DNA of 64,000 nucleotides, taken from assembly GCA_013112725.1 (NCBI GenBank), contig JABFFZ010000007.1:38636-102635 (forward strand), in the 5' to 3' direction. The notes beneath the pieces were generated by a model. It made no database searches, was not told the origin of the DNA, and was given only the letters and a program-made list of their open reading frames with translations. Origin of the DNA: Chloroflexota bacterium (GTDB lineage: Bacteria; Chloroflexota; Anaerolineae; Promineifilales; Promineifilaceae). Numbering within the stretch: the stretch's first letter is position 1; each line of letters starts with the position of its first letter. Both the position numbers and the translations under genes were made by a program. Positions 1 to 8,490 of this stretch are shown piece after piece.

Positions 1-1260
1 CGTGCGATCTTGCGGCGCGCGCCCCACATTCACCGCCACTACGCCCGTTTTCGTCAGGTGCGTCTGCACCTCCTGGAAAAATTCGCGGGTGGTCAGGTGC
101 CAGGGGATGTAGGGCACTTTGTAGGCGTCAATGGTGATTACATCATAGCGGCTGGTCAGGCGGTTGAGTTCGTAACGGCCGTCGCCGGCGATCAGATTGA
201 TATTCGGGTCAGTGAGCGCAAAATAATCCACGCCCGCCTGGATAATTTCCGGGTCGAGTTCAATGCCGTCAATGGGAATGGGTCCAAAGACACGGCCGTA
301 TTGTTTAGGAATGGTGCCCGCCGCCAGCCCAATCACCGCCATGTTGTCCACCCGCACCGGGCCTTCGTTAAAAAACGGTGCTGCCAGCATAATGCTCCAC
401 ACCGACACCCGCGACACCTCGCCACCATCACAATAAAAGGAATGGTAAGCCTGCCCCTCGTTGAGCAACAGGTAGTTGCAATTGTCGCGCCGGATGACCT
501 GGATGTAGTTATAGGCCGATTCCGTCTCAAAAATCTGCCCTTCATACGCCTTGACCGTGCCGCGTGTGCCAAAATAGGCGACGGGTAACAGCAACAGCAG
601 CAGCGCCAATCCCCACACGGCCGCCCGCCGCCGCGTCTGCCACAAGCCCCCCACCCCCACCAGCAGCAAAATCGCGCCAAAAATCAACGCCGTCATGCGT
701 GAACCCGCCAGCGGAATGACCAGCAGTACCGGCAGGTACGTGCCCATGATGCTGCCCCAGGTGGAGATGGCATATATACGGCCGCTCACCCGCCCCGCCT
801 CGCCCACATCCTGCACCGCCAGCCGTATGGCAAAAGGGGACATGCAGCCCAGCAGGGTCACGGGCACGGCCAGCGCCAAAATGACGCCCACCAGCGAACT
901 GACAATCGCGCCCACATTCACCGCCGCCATCGCTGCCGCCGCCGAGCGTAAAATGACCGACGTGAGCAGCAAAAAAAAGACGCCGGCAAAACCGGTGATG
1001 GCGACGAGGGTGTAAAAGAGGTGGGGGTACGGCCGTTTGTCCGCCAACCGCCCACCGATAAAATAGCCCGCCGTCAAAAACAGCAGCACCAACCCAATCA
1101 CATTGGCCCAAACGATGTTAGAGGTGCCATACACCGTCTGCAACATACGGCTGGTGGTGAACTCAATGGCCAGGGTACTCATACCGGCGATGAAAACGGT
1201 GAAGTAGAGATAGGCACGGCCGTGAGGCGGCGTTTGCGGGGCAGGGGGTTGGCTGGTGAT
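1..1260 (-). CDS. fused MFS-like membrane / spermidine-synthase-like protein (partial, runs off left edge)
   Basis: Reading the minus strand from about 1260 to base 1 gives one open frame. The N-terminal part is hydrophobic, starting near YLYFTVFIAGMSTLAIEF and containing TAGYFIGGRLADKRP, as in the membrane half of fused MFS/spermidine synthases. The second half carries a SAM-dependent aminopropyltransferase-like fold with GIELDPEII, AGDGRYEL and TIDAYKVPYIPWHLT. Proteins of this type are predicted to make or export polyamine-like products; the substrate is unknown. The frame opens just after a TGA at 1288-1290 and has no ATG, GTG or TTG before the first transmembrane segment, and the first ATG (1182) lies inside that segment, so the true start is uncertain. 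The C-terminus lies outside the window. Confidence 0.8.
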   Translation of the reverse strand, partial: MTSQPPAPQTPPHGRAYLYFTVFIAGMSTLAIEFTTSRMLQTVYGTSNIVWANVIGLVLLFLTAGYFIGGRLADKRPYPHLFYTLVAITGFAGVFFLLLTSVILRSAAAAMAAVNVGAIVSSLVGVILALAVPVTLLGCMSPFAIRLAVQDVGEAGRVSGRIYAISTWGSIMGTYLPVLLVIPLAGSRMTALIFGAILLLVGVGGLWQTRRRAAVWGLALLLLLLPVAYFGTRGTVKAYEGQIFETESAYNYIQVIRRDNCNYLLLNEGQAYHSFYCDGGEVSRVSVWSIMLAAPFFNEGPVRVDNMAVIGLAAGTIPKQYGRVFGPIPIDGIELDPEIIQAGVDYFALTDPNINLIAGDGRYELNRLTSRYDVITIDAYKVPYIPWHLTTREFFQEVQTHLTKTGVVAVNVGRAPQDRT

Positions 1261-1274
1261 CGTCTGTGTCTCCG

Positions 1275-1682
1275 TTATAGCAGTTGCTCAATTTCACGTA
1301 TGAGAAAGGGCAAATTGGGCTGTGTAAATGATAAACCCGACGCAGGGACTCGATGATGTTTCATATCTGGGGGAATATGTTTGTGATGAGGGTGGGTGCT
1401 TGCCAGAGCCGGAATATGCGGATGTGGCTGGGGATCATACCAATACAGTTTCTCATCACCGCGCCAGGCTTCGTACCCATAAGCGGTCAATCTGACTTGT
1501 TGTAGCGCGACCAGTTCTTCATAGACTTGCAAACGCACCTGGGTGGCAAAGTGAATATCGCCCCGTACTTGAGCCGTGTAACGGCCGTACCGAATCAAAA
1601 CCAGTGTAGACGTGGTGATGATGGGGTAATGGCCTGGCAGTTGGTAAATAAACTGCTCATATGATTCTAGAGAGGTAAACAT
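1275..1682 (-). CDS. TumE-like toxin (DUF6516 family)
   Basis: A 135-residue protein with the pattern of TumE/DUF6516 toxins: an N-terminal SYEQFIYQLPGHYP segment, a central beta-rich region, then YGYEAWRGDEKLYWYDPQPHP and the histidine-rich STHPHHKHIPPDMKHHRVPA before LSFTQPNLPFLI. These proteins act as toxins paired with a small upstream antitoxin; the catalytic mechanism is not evident from the sequence. Its ATG overlaps the stop of the upstream gene by one base (TGATG), which implies translational coupling. The family assignment is from recognised motifs. Confidence 0.7.
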   Translation of the reverse strand: MFTSLESYEQFIYQLPGHYPIITTSTLVLIRYGRYTAQVRGDIHFATQVRLQVYEELVALQQVRLTAYGYEAWRGDEKLYWYDPQPHPHIPALASTHPHHKHIPPDMKHHRVPASGLSFTQPNLPFLIREIEQLL

Positions 1683-1975
1683 CAGGCGAGGGTAGCTTGA
1701 ACATAGGACTGAATGTGCCGGTTGATGGCATTACGGCCGTGGGGAAGTTCTTTTAACAAGGTGTGGTATTCGGCCGTTAATAGTTGCAGACTTTGGTACA
1801 CGCCAGCCCATTCAGTAAAATCCATCACCCAGGCATCATCTTCCGGTTCGTTACCCGCGTTGTACCATTCGTAAAAAACATCTGTCAGTAAGCCATATTT
1901 GTTCTCAAACACGGCTAAACGTTCAGTTAAAGTATGAATTTCGGCCAATAAATCAGCCAGTGTGGTTTCATTCAT
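1682..1975 (-). CDS. putative antitoxin partner of the TumE-like toxin
   Basis: A 97-residue acidic protein beginning MNETTLADLLAEIHTL. I chose the ATG at 1975 because GGTGAG precedes it, rather than the upstream in-frame start at 2008. A predicted N-terminal coiled coil (residues about 3-30) is followed by FYEWYNAGNEPEDDAWVMDF and EWAGVYQSL. No helix-turn-helix is obvious. Position directly upstream of, and overlapping, the TumE-like gene is the main evidence that it is the antitoxin. Function is inferred from context only. Confidence 0.55.
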   Translation of the reverse strand: MNETTLADLLAEIHTLTERLAVFENKYGLLTDVFYEWYNAGNEPEDDAWVMDFTEWAGVYQSLQLLTAEYHTLLKELPHGRNAINRHIQSYVQATLA

Positions 1976-2113
1976 CTCACCAATCCTTTTGTAGCCAACT
2001 GTGGGCAATTATAACCAACCAACCAGGAAAGATGAAACCCGTCTGTGTGCGTGGTTGGTAACACAGCATACAAGACGAGCCAGGCCCGGAAAATCTGGCA
2101 GGCTTACGATCTG

Positions 2114-3652
2114 TTAGTGAAACATACCGATAAATGGGGGGGTATGGGGACTGTTTTCTAACCAGGCCAGCGCATCCATTTCTTGCAACAACCGGAGGCC
2201 TTCATCCCAAAACATCTGCTGTTCGCTATGGTTATTCACCAGAGCAGACAAGGAGATCAAGCAGGCTGCTTCTTGCAACCGTAAGCCCAATTCTCGTGCT
2301 TGTATTAGCGCTTCTTGCAACAATCGTATTGCTTCTGCCTGTGGGTGAAATAACGCCAAACATCGCCGGGCAAACAAAGCGAGAAACGGCAAGTCCGGGA
2401 AACGGGTGATCGCTGCGGTCAGCACTTCTTCTGCCAGGGGTAGCCCTTCAGTTCTCTGGCCCATTCCCCAGTAAGCAAAGGCAAGGCTCATCTGGCAAAG
2501 CAGACTCATCACGGCGTGGTTTTGCGCCTGGTAATAGGCCAGACCGGGCCGCACATCCACCAGCCCGTCTTCATATTCACCCAGCAATAGCAACGTCGCG
2601 CCGCGGTTGATGGTGGCCCGTATGATCTCCCCTTGCTGGCCGCTGCGCTGCGCCAGTTCAACTTGCCGCTCCAGATACGGCCGTGCCTCCCGTAATTTGC
2701 CTTGCGCCATGTACATGGCCGCCAGGTTGCCCATAAATTCGGCCAGTTCGTGAAACTCTTGCTTTTCGGCGCGGGCAATGGCCGTCAGGAAAAGGGGTTC
2801 CGCCTGGGCGAACTGCCCTTGCGACCAATAAACCCAGGCCAGATCGCCGCCCACTACATCAGCCATCATGTGGTCGCCGGCCTGCCGGTACAGGTCAATG
2901 GCCTGCCGCAAATGGCGCCCTGCCTGCTGATAACGACCGGTGTTCAGGTATATCCAGCCTGCGTTTGCACAGGCCTGGGCATAAAGCGCCGCGTCCAGTT
3001 CTGGCGTCTGTTCCCATCGGCTTAACAAGGGCTGCATCAGGGATAACGCCTCCGGGAACTGACCACGGCGGCGCAGGGCGCGCACCTGGATCAAGGTGAC
3101 AAAGTGGTCGGCGGCCAGGGGAATGGGTGTGGTCACGGCCGTTGCCCACCACCTGACGGCGTTTTGCGCTACCTGATCAGCGTCGGCTGCGCGACCGGGG
3201 ACAACCAGCAGTTCATAGAGGATGTAACTGGCTTTGGCCCAGGGCAGAACAAAACCGCCCTGCCCGGCCAGCGCCACTGCCTGCTGCCCCGTTTCCAGCG
3301 CCGCCGTTAACTGGTTGGTCGCCCACAAGAGTTCCGCCAGATGGGCTAATAATTCCGCCTCTTGTTCAGGCCGGTTTAGCTGCTGAGAGATGGTCACGGT
3401 CAGGCGCAGCATGGGCAGCCAAGCATCGGCGTCACCCCAGCGGGGGGGCCAGGGGTGGAGGGCCATAATCAGGTTCGCCAACAGAGGGTAAAGCGGCGGA
3501 TAGGGCGCGGCGCGCTGGATGAGGGTGAGGATGGTGGGCAGCAACGGCCGTACTGCTTCCGGCGGCTGCGTCTGAGCAAATTCAATAAACCGCCCCAACC
3601 GGCCAGACAGGGAGCGGTAATAGTAGGTCTGGGGAACGATGGGGGTGATCAT
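2114..3652 (-). CDS. TPR-repeat protein, paralogue of the gene at 6085-7677
   Basis: A 512-residue soluble protein built almost entirely of helical TPR-like repeats (for example AGWIYLNTGRYQQAGRHLRQ, AWVYWSQGQFAQAEPLF and AMYMAQGKLREARPYL). The N-terminal domain contains ALHPWPPRWGDADAWL, shared with ALHPWPKWWGYWEEWL in the second TPR protein, and both end in a similar short proline-containing tail. There is no enzymatic motif, signal peptide or membrane segment. Such repeats resemble the C-terminal sensor part of STAND regulators (MalT/AfsR type). With a sensor-less NB-ARC ATPase at 8491-9996 nearby, it may be a separate sensor subunit; that is inference. Confidence 0.65.
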   Translation of the reverse strand: MITPIVPQTYYYRSLSGRLGRFIEFAQTQPPEAVRPLLPTILTLIQRAAPYPPLYPLLANLIMALHPWPPRWGDADAWLPMLRLTVTISQQLNRPEQEAELLAHLAELLWATNQLTAALETGQQAVALAGQGGFVLPWAKASYILYELLVVPGRAADADQVAQNAVRWWATAVTTPIPLAADHFVTLIQVRALRRRGQFPEALSLMQPLLSRWEQTPELDAALYAQACANAGWIYLNTGRYQQAGRHLRQAIDLYRQAGDHMMADVVGGDLAWVYWSQGQFAQAEPLFLTAIARAEKQEFHELAEFMGNLAAMYMAQGKLREARPYLERQVELAQRSGQQGEIIRATINRGATLLLLGEYEDGLVDVRPGLAYYQAQNHAVMSLLCQMSLAFAYWGMGQRTEGLPLAEEVLTAAITRFPDLPFLALFARRCLALFHPQAEAIRLLQEALIQARELGLRLQEAACLISLSALVNNHSEQQMFWDEGLRLLQEMDALAWLENSPHTPPFIGMFH

Positions 3653-3771
3653 CGTGGGGAGTATAGCGGGGGGTACGGCCGTTATCGCTTCACGATCACC
3701 CCGGCTAAATAGTCAAACTCGCCCCATGCCGCCAGGAAACCATTCGGGCATAGGCGGGCAGACAGTTGTGT

Positions 3772-4134
3772 TTACCGATCTGAGGGTAATGGGGCAGCGG
3801 CAGCAAGGCGGTAGGCATTTTGTTCCAGTTGGTTGATTTGGGCAGAGGTGAGCAGCAGTTCACCGCTATCCACAGCCACATCTACATCACCAACGCGACC
3901 AAGACGGCCGTTGACCGGATCCGTCACATCTACCGGCACCCGCCACACAATACGGTCAGTAATAGTCAGAGCCGGTTCCCCGGCCAGCAGCAGGTTGCCC
4001 ACGTGGGTAGCCAAAAATGCATTGAACTTACGCCGGGCAGAAACGGCCGTGATATTCACCGCACTGGACAGGTTAATTTGTACTTCCACATACCCTGAAC
4101 GAGGCAAAGTTAATTGTTCTACCTGGTCAGCCAT
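3772..4134 (-). CDS. hypothetical small protein
   Basis: A 120-residue protein. The ATG at 4134 is preceded by GAGGTG at good spacing, so the longer reading from 4284 is less likely. Visible features are ARRKFNAFLATHVGNLLLAGEP, ITDRIVWRVPVDVTDP and GRVGDVDVAVDSGELLL, a pattern I associate with small uncharacterised proteins of Cyanobacteria and Chloroflexota often found among toxin-antitoxin genes. No catalytic motif or membrane segment is seen. It is divergent from the secreted protein gene at 4388. The 253-bp spacer between them probably holds both promoters, but I could not pick out convincing boxes. Confidence 0.5.
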   Translation of the reverse strand: MADQVEQLTLPRSGYVEVQINLSSAVNITAVSARRKFNAFLATHVGNLLLAGEPALTITDRIVWRVPVDVTDPVNGRLGRVGDVDVAVDSGELLLTSAQINQLEQNAYRLAAAAPLPSDR

Positions 4135-4387
4135 AAAGCACCTCATAACCAATTGGTCACAATATAACTGAAAAGAAGTCAACCCTATACACAAACTAAA
4201 AATGGTTCCCGAATACAAACCGCCAAACCTGTCCGAATTTTGTCCGAAATCTGTCCAAAAGTGGTGGCTGACGGCCGTGTCCATTGCCTACACTCTCCAC
4301 CAGCCAGACCAATGTGTGACGGGGAAACAGTTGTTCCGGTCGCCTATTGTTATTTATCAAAAACTGGCAAAAAAAGGAGTGAAAAAA

Positions 4388-6013
4388 ATGAAAACAAAAG
4401 TCTTACTCATGGTTACTTGTTGCCTGTTTTTTTCGCTGGTTTTGGTTCATTGGGGGGTTACCAATGCAGCCACACCACTGGAAATTACCGGAACAGCTTA
4501 TGGTGACGCAAATCAAGATGCCTATGCCCAATCTGGCTTCCCTAACTCAGCGGCAGGCGGCACAAGAAATATGTATCTAGGGTACGATACGCTTTACAAC
4601 AAATATCGTACACGCATGTACATTAAGTATAATCTGCCATCGTTACCTTCAGGCGCGCAAATTGATAGCGCCTATCTTGAAGTCTATCAATATGTAATTG
4701 AATGTTCCAGCAACTATGGCGTGACCGTATATGAAATAACATCTGATTGGAATGAATTATCACTGACGTGGAATAATCAGCCCAGCAAAGGAGCCTCCGT
4801 CGGATCGACCACGATAACCTGCAATAATGGGTGGAAATCAATTGATATTACCAACATGGTACGCAATTGGTATCAGGGGACTTCAAATCGTGGCGTCACC
4901 ATTTGGGCAAATAACGAGAACGCGCCAGGTGGTATCTATTGGGCGAAGGAGTGCTCAACATCTCAATGTCCAGGACAAGAGCATCCTAGACTAATGGTGA
5001 ATTATTCAATTCCTGCTCCACCTACACCTACAAATACCCCCCCACCTCCCCCACCTACACCCATCCCGCCTCCCCCAGTTTGCAGTGTGCCTTACTTTTC
5101 TCAGCGCGATCCCCAGTGGCGGAATCACCCATTACGCACTCGAAATGGGGCCTGCTCAATCTCTTGCAATACGATTGGGGCATGTGGTTGTACCTTAACC
5201 TCTGGCGCTATGATTTTCAAACATTTTGAAGCAAACTTGACTCCAGCTTCTCTCAGCGATTGTATGGGAACCTCTGCCTGTCCGTTCTATTGGGATGTTG
5301 GAGCATCATGTAGTCAAGGACAGGCACAATTTGTAGCCAAATACGGATTCTCATGGAGCAGACTACAGACAGAGTTAAACCAGAATCATCGCCCCGTCAT
5401 ATTGGGAATGCACCGATATGTCAATGGGGTCTTAAACACACACTGGATCGTGGTGATCAGTGGCAGCGGAACAAATCCTGCTAACTATATTATTCATGAT
5501 CCCTGGCCTATCAATGGCGCTAATATGCGTCTGAATAGTTATAGTGGTTGGTATTTTGACTGGATTTCTGTCTATGCGGGTGACACAGCCTGTGAACACC
5601 TGGTGGGAGAAACTATAGAAAATAAAGCCAACGAGGCTGCACCTGTATCTACAATAAATACAACAACAGACACACAACACGTATTGAAGACAACAGAAGC
5701 AATAAGTTTACCTGCATCCGGGACAGTTACGGGAAATGTGGAACTGTATCGGATGACGGCCGTAACCATGACCTTGCAAATTGCCACCAGCGCCAACGCC
5801 ACCGAAATGTTGATATGGACAGATAATATGAGCGAAGCTGTCTGGCAACCCGTAGTAGAGTTCGTGTATTTACCAGTTGGAGAGACAATCTACGCACGTT
5901 TCCGTGATGCAGCTAATAACATATCAGATTTGGCCTCAGACACGCGTTACCCACCCAGTAACCCACCACTAGAGGCTCACAAAGTGTATCTGCCGGTAGT
6001 ATTACGGCCGTAA
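4388..6013 (+). CDS. secreted DNRLRE-domain / C39-like cysteine peptidase protein
   Basis: A 541-residue exported protein. The ATG at 4388 follows AAGGAG; an upstream in-frame start exists at 4202, but a signal peptide (MKTKVLLMVTCCLFF, cleavage near TNA-A) begins at 4388. Residues about 34-205 form a DNRLRE-type beta domain (DSAYLEVYQY, WNELSLTWNNQP, DITNMVRNWYQG). A proline/threonine linker spans about 209-231. Residues about 233-390 resemble C39-family peptidases: PYFSQRDPQW, the Cys in CGCTLTSGAM, the His in NTHWIVV and the Asp in HDPWP. A beta-rich tail ends HKVYLPVVLRP. It probably acts at the cell surface. The gene is AT-richer than its neighbours and has no ACGGCCGT for its first 1.3 kb, suggesting acquisition. 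Confidence 0.75.
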   Translation: MKTKVLLMVTCCLFFSLVLVHWGVTNAATPLEITGTAYGDANQDAYAQSGFPNSAAGGTRNMYLGYDTLYNKYRTRMYIKYNLPSLPSGAQIDSAYLEVYQYVIECSSNYGVTVYEITSDWNELSLTWNNQPSKGASVGSTTITCNNGWKSIDITNMVRNWYQGTSNRGVTIWANNENAPGGIYWAKECSTSQCPGQEHPRLMVNYSIPAPPTPTNTPPPPPPTPIPPPPVCSVPYFSQRDPQWRNHPLRTRNGACSISCNTIGACGCTLTSGAMIFKHFEANLTPASLSDCMGTSACPFYWDVGASCSQGQAQFVAKYGFSWSRLQTELNQNHRPVILGMHRYVNGVLNTHWIVVISGSGTNPANYIIHDPWPINGANMRLNSYSGWYFDWISVYAGDTACEHLVGETIENKANEAAPVSTINTTTDTQHVLKTTEAISLPASGTVTGNVELYRMTAVTMTLQIATSANATEMLIWTDNMSEAVWQPVVEFVYLPVGETIYARFRDAANNISDLASDTRYPPSNPPLEAHKVYLPVVLRP

Positions 6014-6030
6014 CCTCCATTAACCGCCAC

Positions 6031-6080
6031 CAGACATCCGATTTCTCAAGCAACCTCCGGTTGCCGAAATCGGATGTCTG
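6031..6080. terminator. bidirectional terminator hairpin
   Basis: A perfect 15-bp inverted repeat (CAGACATCCGATTTC at 6031-6045 and its complement at 6066-6080) encloses an inner CAACC/GGTTG stem. It sits between convergent genes ending at 6013 and 6085, as expected for a two-way terminator. An 11-base copy of the outer arm (CAGACATCCGA) recurs near 7698, so the arm sequence may also be a dispersed repeat. Confidence 0.65.
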
Positions 6081-6084
6081 GCTC

Positions 6085-7677
6085 CTACCCAATCAACGGT
6101 AAACAGGGCGGGGTTTTGCGTGTGTGGCCTTCTAACCAGGCAGTCACCCCGCACCGTCCCAGCAGCGCCACCGCCCGCTGCCAGTAGATTTGCTGTACGG
6201 CCGTGTCCCCCACCACACCCACCAGATCAAACAAACAGGCCGCCTCGTTAAAAAGCGAGTTGATCTTTTGCGCCAGGAGGACGGCCTGCTCCAATGTGGC
6301 CTGTTTTTCCGGGCCAGTCTGGAAACGGGCCACGCAGCGCAAGGCCAGCAGTTCCACATTTTCCGCTTTCACGTCCCGGCTGAGTTGCAGGCTGTGTTGG
6401 GCAAGTGAGATGCCCGTTGCCCCCTCCGTCCCCGGAGGCCCATCTCCCAACCAGCTATAACACCAACTCATATTCACCTGCGCCCACACCAGCCAGCGGT
6501 GTGACCCCCGCCGCCGATAGCTGGCAGCACAAACCTGCAAATCGGCCAGCGCCAGGTCATAGTGGCCGCGCTGCATGTAGACCAGGGCGCGCACCATGTA
6601 AGCATCTGATAGCATTGCTTCGTCTTGTAGCTGCTGCGTCAACTCCATCTGTCGCGCCAGCCAGAGCATCGCCTCGTCTAACGCCCCACGAGCAATCAAC
6701 ACATCCAAAAAGATGCTGATGCTGCGCACCAGCCGCCAGTTGGCGCGCAGTTTTTCACACAGATAGATGCTGCGGCGCACGGCCGTTTCCGCCTGATCAA
6801 ACTCCCCCACCGCCCACAACGGGTTGGCCTTGTCCGCATATAACGTCGCTTCCCCATACTCGTCACCCATTTGCGCCGCGCAGGCAATCGCCTGCTCCAT
6901 AACAGCCACAGACTCCGGGTAGACGGCCATGCTGTACAACACGCCGCTGTGGTGAAAATGGAAATCGCGCCACAAATCGAGCGGCGCTTCCACCCAGGCT
7001 GCCAAACGCGGCCGTAATGCCTCAAGCAGCGGCAACGCCTGATCCTGAATCCCCCGACGACGCATCACAAACGTCTCCTGCAAGATGATGAGGGCATGAG
7101 CATAGAGGTAATCATCTGCTGGCAACAATGGCTGCCACCGGGCCAGCCATGCCATCTGGCGTTCATAAATGGCCTCGCCCTGCGGCCCCCGACCCAGCGA
7201 GATGAGTTTGTGTACGGCCGTGTGCCCGGCACGGCACAACGGGCGGGCCATCTCTGGTTGGTTGTCGGCAGCGGTAAAAATCTGCTCCAACACAACCAGC
7301 GCGTCCTCATACCGGCTCAGTTCAAACAGCATCTCCACCACATCCGCCAGCAGCCACCCCTGCGCCTGGGTCTGGCCCAACTGCGCCAGAATGTCGGCCA
7401 CCTGTTGGCAAACGGCCAGCCACTCCTCCCAATAGCCCCACCATTTCGGCCAGGGGTGCAACGCCAATACCAGTTCGGCCAGCACGGAATGGCAATCGGG
7501 TATATCCTGAGCCACACGCAGTTGGTTGTGAATGGTGTGGAAATGGGGCCGGGCGCGCTCCGATTCACTCTGGCAATCCTGGACAAATGCCATCAACCGG
7601 CGCAGTTGTTCCGGCAACCGCCTCTGGCGGTACGTTACCCATTCGTTCGTAAACGTTGCCGGAGCCAGGTTAATCAT
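6085..7677 (-). CDS. TPR-repeat protein, paralogue of the gene at 2114-3652
   Basis: A 530-residue protein of helical repeats (VLYSMAVYPESVAVMEQAI, DKANPLWAVGEFDQAETAV, ALVYMQRGHYDLALADL). The N-terminus shares the ALHPWPxxWG signature with the other TPR gene, and the tail (KTPPCLPLIG) resembles that protein's PHTPPFIG end. No catalytic or membrane features are seen. It lies downstream, on the same strand, of an NB-ARC ATPase and a DUF433/DUF5615 pair. It may be the sensor or adaptor for a split STAND system; this is contextual inference. Confidence 0.65.
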   Translation of the reverse strand: MINLAPATFTNEWVTYRQRRLPEQLRRLMAFVQDCQSESERARPHFHTIHNQLRVAQDIPDCHSVLAELVLALHPWPKWWGYWEEWLAVCQQVADILAQLGQTQAQGWLLADVVEMLFELSRYEDALVVLEQIFTAADNQPEMARPLCRAGHTAVHKLISLGRGPQGEAIYERQMAWLARWQPLLPADDYLYAHALIILQETFVMRRRGIQDQALPLLEALRPRLAAWVEAPLDLWRDFHFHHSGVLYSMAVYPESVAVMEQAIACAAQMGDEYGEATLYADKANPLWAVGEFDQAETAVRRSIYLCEKLRANWRLVRSISIFLDVLIARGALDEAMLWLARQMELTQQLQDEAMLSDAYMVRALVYMQRGHYDLALADLQVCAASYRRRGSHRWLVWAQVNMSWCYSWLGDGPPGTEGATGISLAQHSLQLSRDVKAENVELLALRCVARFQTGPEKQATLEQAVLLAQKINSLFNEAACLFDLVGVVGDTAVQQIYWQRAVALLGRCGVTAWLEGHTRKTPPCLPLIG

Positions 7678-7729
7678 GGCACATGATTAGTCACCATCAG
7701 ACATCCGACCAAATAGTTAAGATAATTGG

Positions 7730-8095
7730 TCAGACGATTGGCAAGTAAATGATTTGATCTTGAAATTCATCAGCTAACGTGGCACTGGCAATTAACAGCA
7801 ATTCTTCAACCATTTCGCCAACGGTCATGTGTGGGCTAATGACCAAAATGCCGGGAATATGACGGCCGTTTGCCAGGTGTTCCGCCAAATGTGCTGACAT
7901 AGATTTACGATTATTGGTCACCAGGAGAAAGGCGTTAGCTTCACACCATTGTAATATGATTGGGTCTTGTGTACCTTTTGCTGGCGCACCGGGCAATCCC
8001 ACATGCCAGATTACCAACTGCGGCTCACGTCATAACAATGCCGTGCGGTATCGGGGCGAGACATTCTCATCTAGCAAAAAACGGATGTCGCTCAT
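7730..8095 (-). pseudogene. DUF5615 PIN-like toxin interrupted by an in-frame UGA
   Basis: The full frame begins at ATG 8095, six bases after the DUF433 stop, with MSDIRFLLDENVSPRYRTALL. This is the acidic N-terminal strand typical of DUF5615 PIN-like proteins. Codon 22 (8030-8032 on the plus strand, TCA) is TGA, after which the same frame continues REPQLVIWHVGLPGAPAKGT and LLVTNNRKSMSAHLAEHL to a normal end. A TTG-started remnant from 8017 would lack the LLDEN acidic residues expected in the active site. The toxin is therefore probably dead, unless the UGA is read through or is a sequencing error (one base change from CGA, Arg). Confidence 0.75.
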
Positions 8096-8101
8096 GTGCA
8101 G

Positions 8102-8425
8102 TTATGCAGGGACGGCCGTTTGGTGTTCCGATTTTAACCGTTGCAAGCGCAAGATCACTGGGGGTGGATTTTGCCTTTGGGTTTCTCTGACCTCCTGACC
8201 AAATGCCAGCCAATCAGCCAGATATTGTTCCATTTGTGGCCGATTTTGCAGATAGTATAGGATGTAGATCGCTTCCAGGGATAGGGTTGGGTACCGGGCA
8301 GCAATCGCTTCTGCATTCTGTTCGTGGTAGAGATACTCATAAAGAATAGACTCAATGCCAATTCGTGAACCCTTTAACCGGATATCATCAGCGGCCAGGA
8401 AATCAAAGTATGTTTCAATTTGCAT
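8102..8425 (-). CDS. DUF433-family antitoxin
   Basis: A 107-residue protein. The start at ATG 8425 is supported by GAGAGGTGG just upstream. It contains the DUF433 pattern: DIRLKGSRIGIESILYEYL, then a helical segment EAIAARYPTLSLEAIYILYYL. DUF433 proteins are DNA-binding antitoxins (VapB45-like) that normally precede a DUF5615 PIN-like toxin, exactly the order here with a 6-bp gap. Because the toxin has an internal stop, this antitoxin may now be orphaned. Confidence 0.75.
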   Translation of the reverse strand: MQIETYFDFLAADDIRLKGSRIGIESILYEYLYHEQNAEAIAARYPTLSLEAIYILYYLQNRPQMEQYLADWLAFGQEVRETQRQNPPPVILRLQRLKSEHQTAVPA

Positions 8426-8490
8426 ATACCACCTCTCTAATGCGGTTTCAGCCATTATAACAAATAAGACAGCAGCCATGAATTTCCGCA

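Noticed and set aside
542..1111. A 189-residue glycine-rich minus-strand reading
   Set aside because: It is an out-of-frame shadow of the MFS/spermidine-synthase frame, which has clear helix and motif patterns.
4202..4387. Longer N-terminus of the C39-like protein
   Set aside because: The signal peptide and AAGGAG site place the start at 4388; the upstream stretch is not protein-like.
7707..7731. GACCAA/TTGGTC hairpin as a terminator
   Set aside because: Six-bp arms with a 13-base AT-rich loop and no T-tract; too weak to call.
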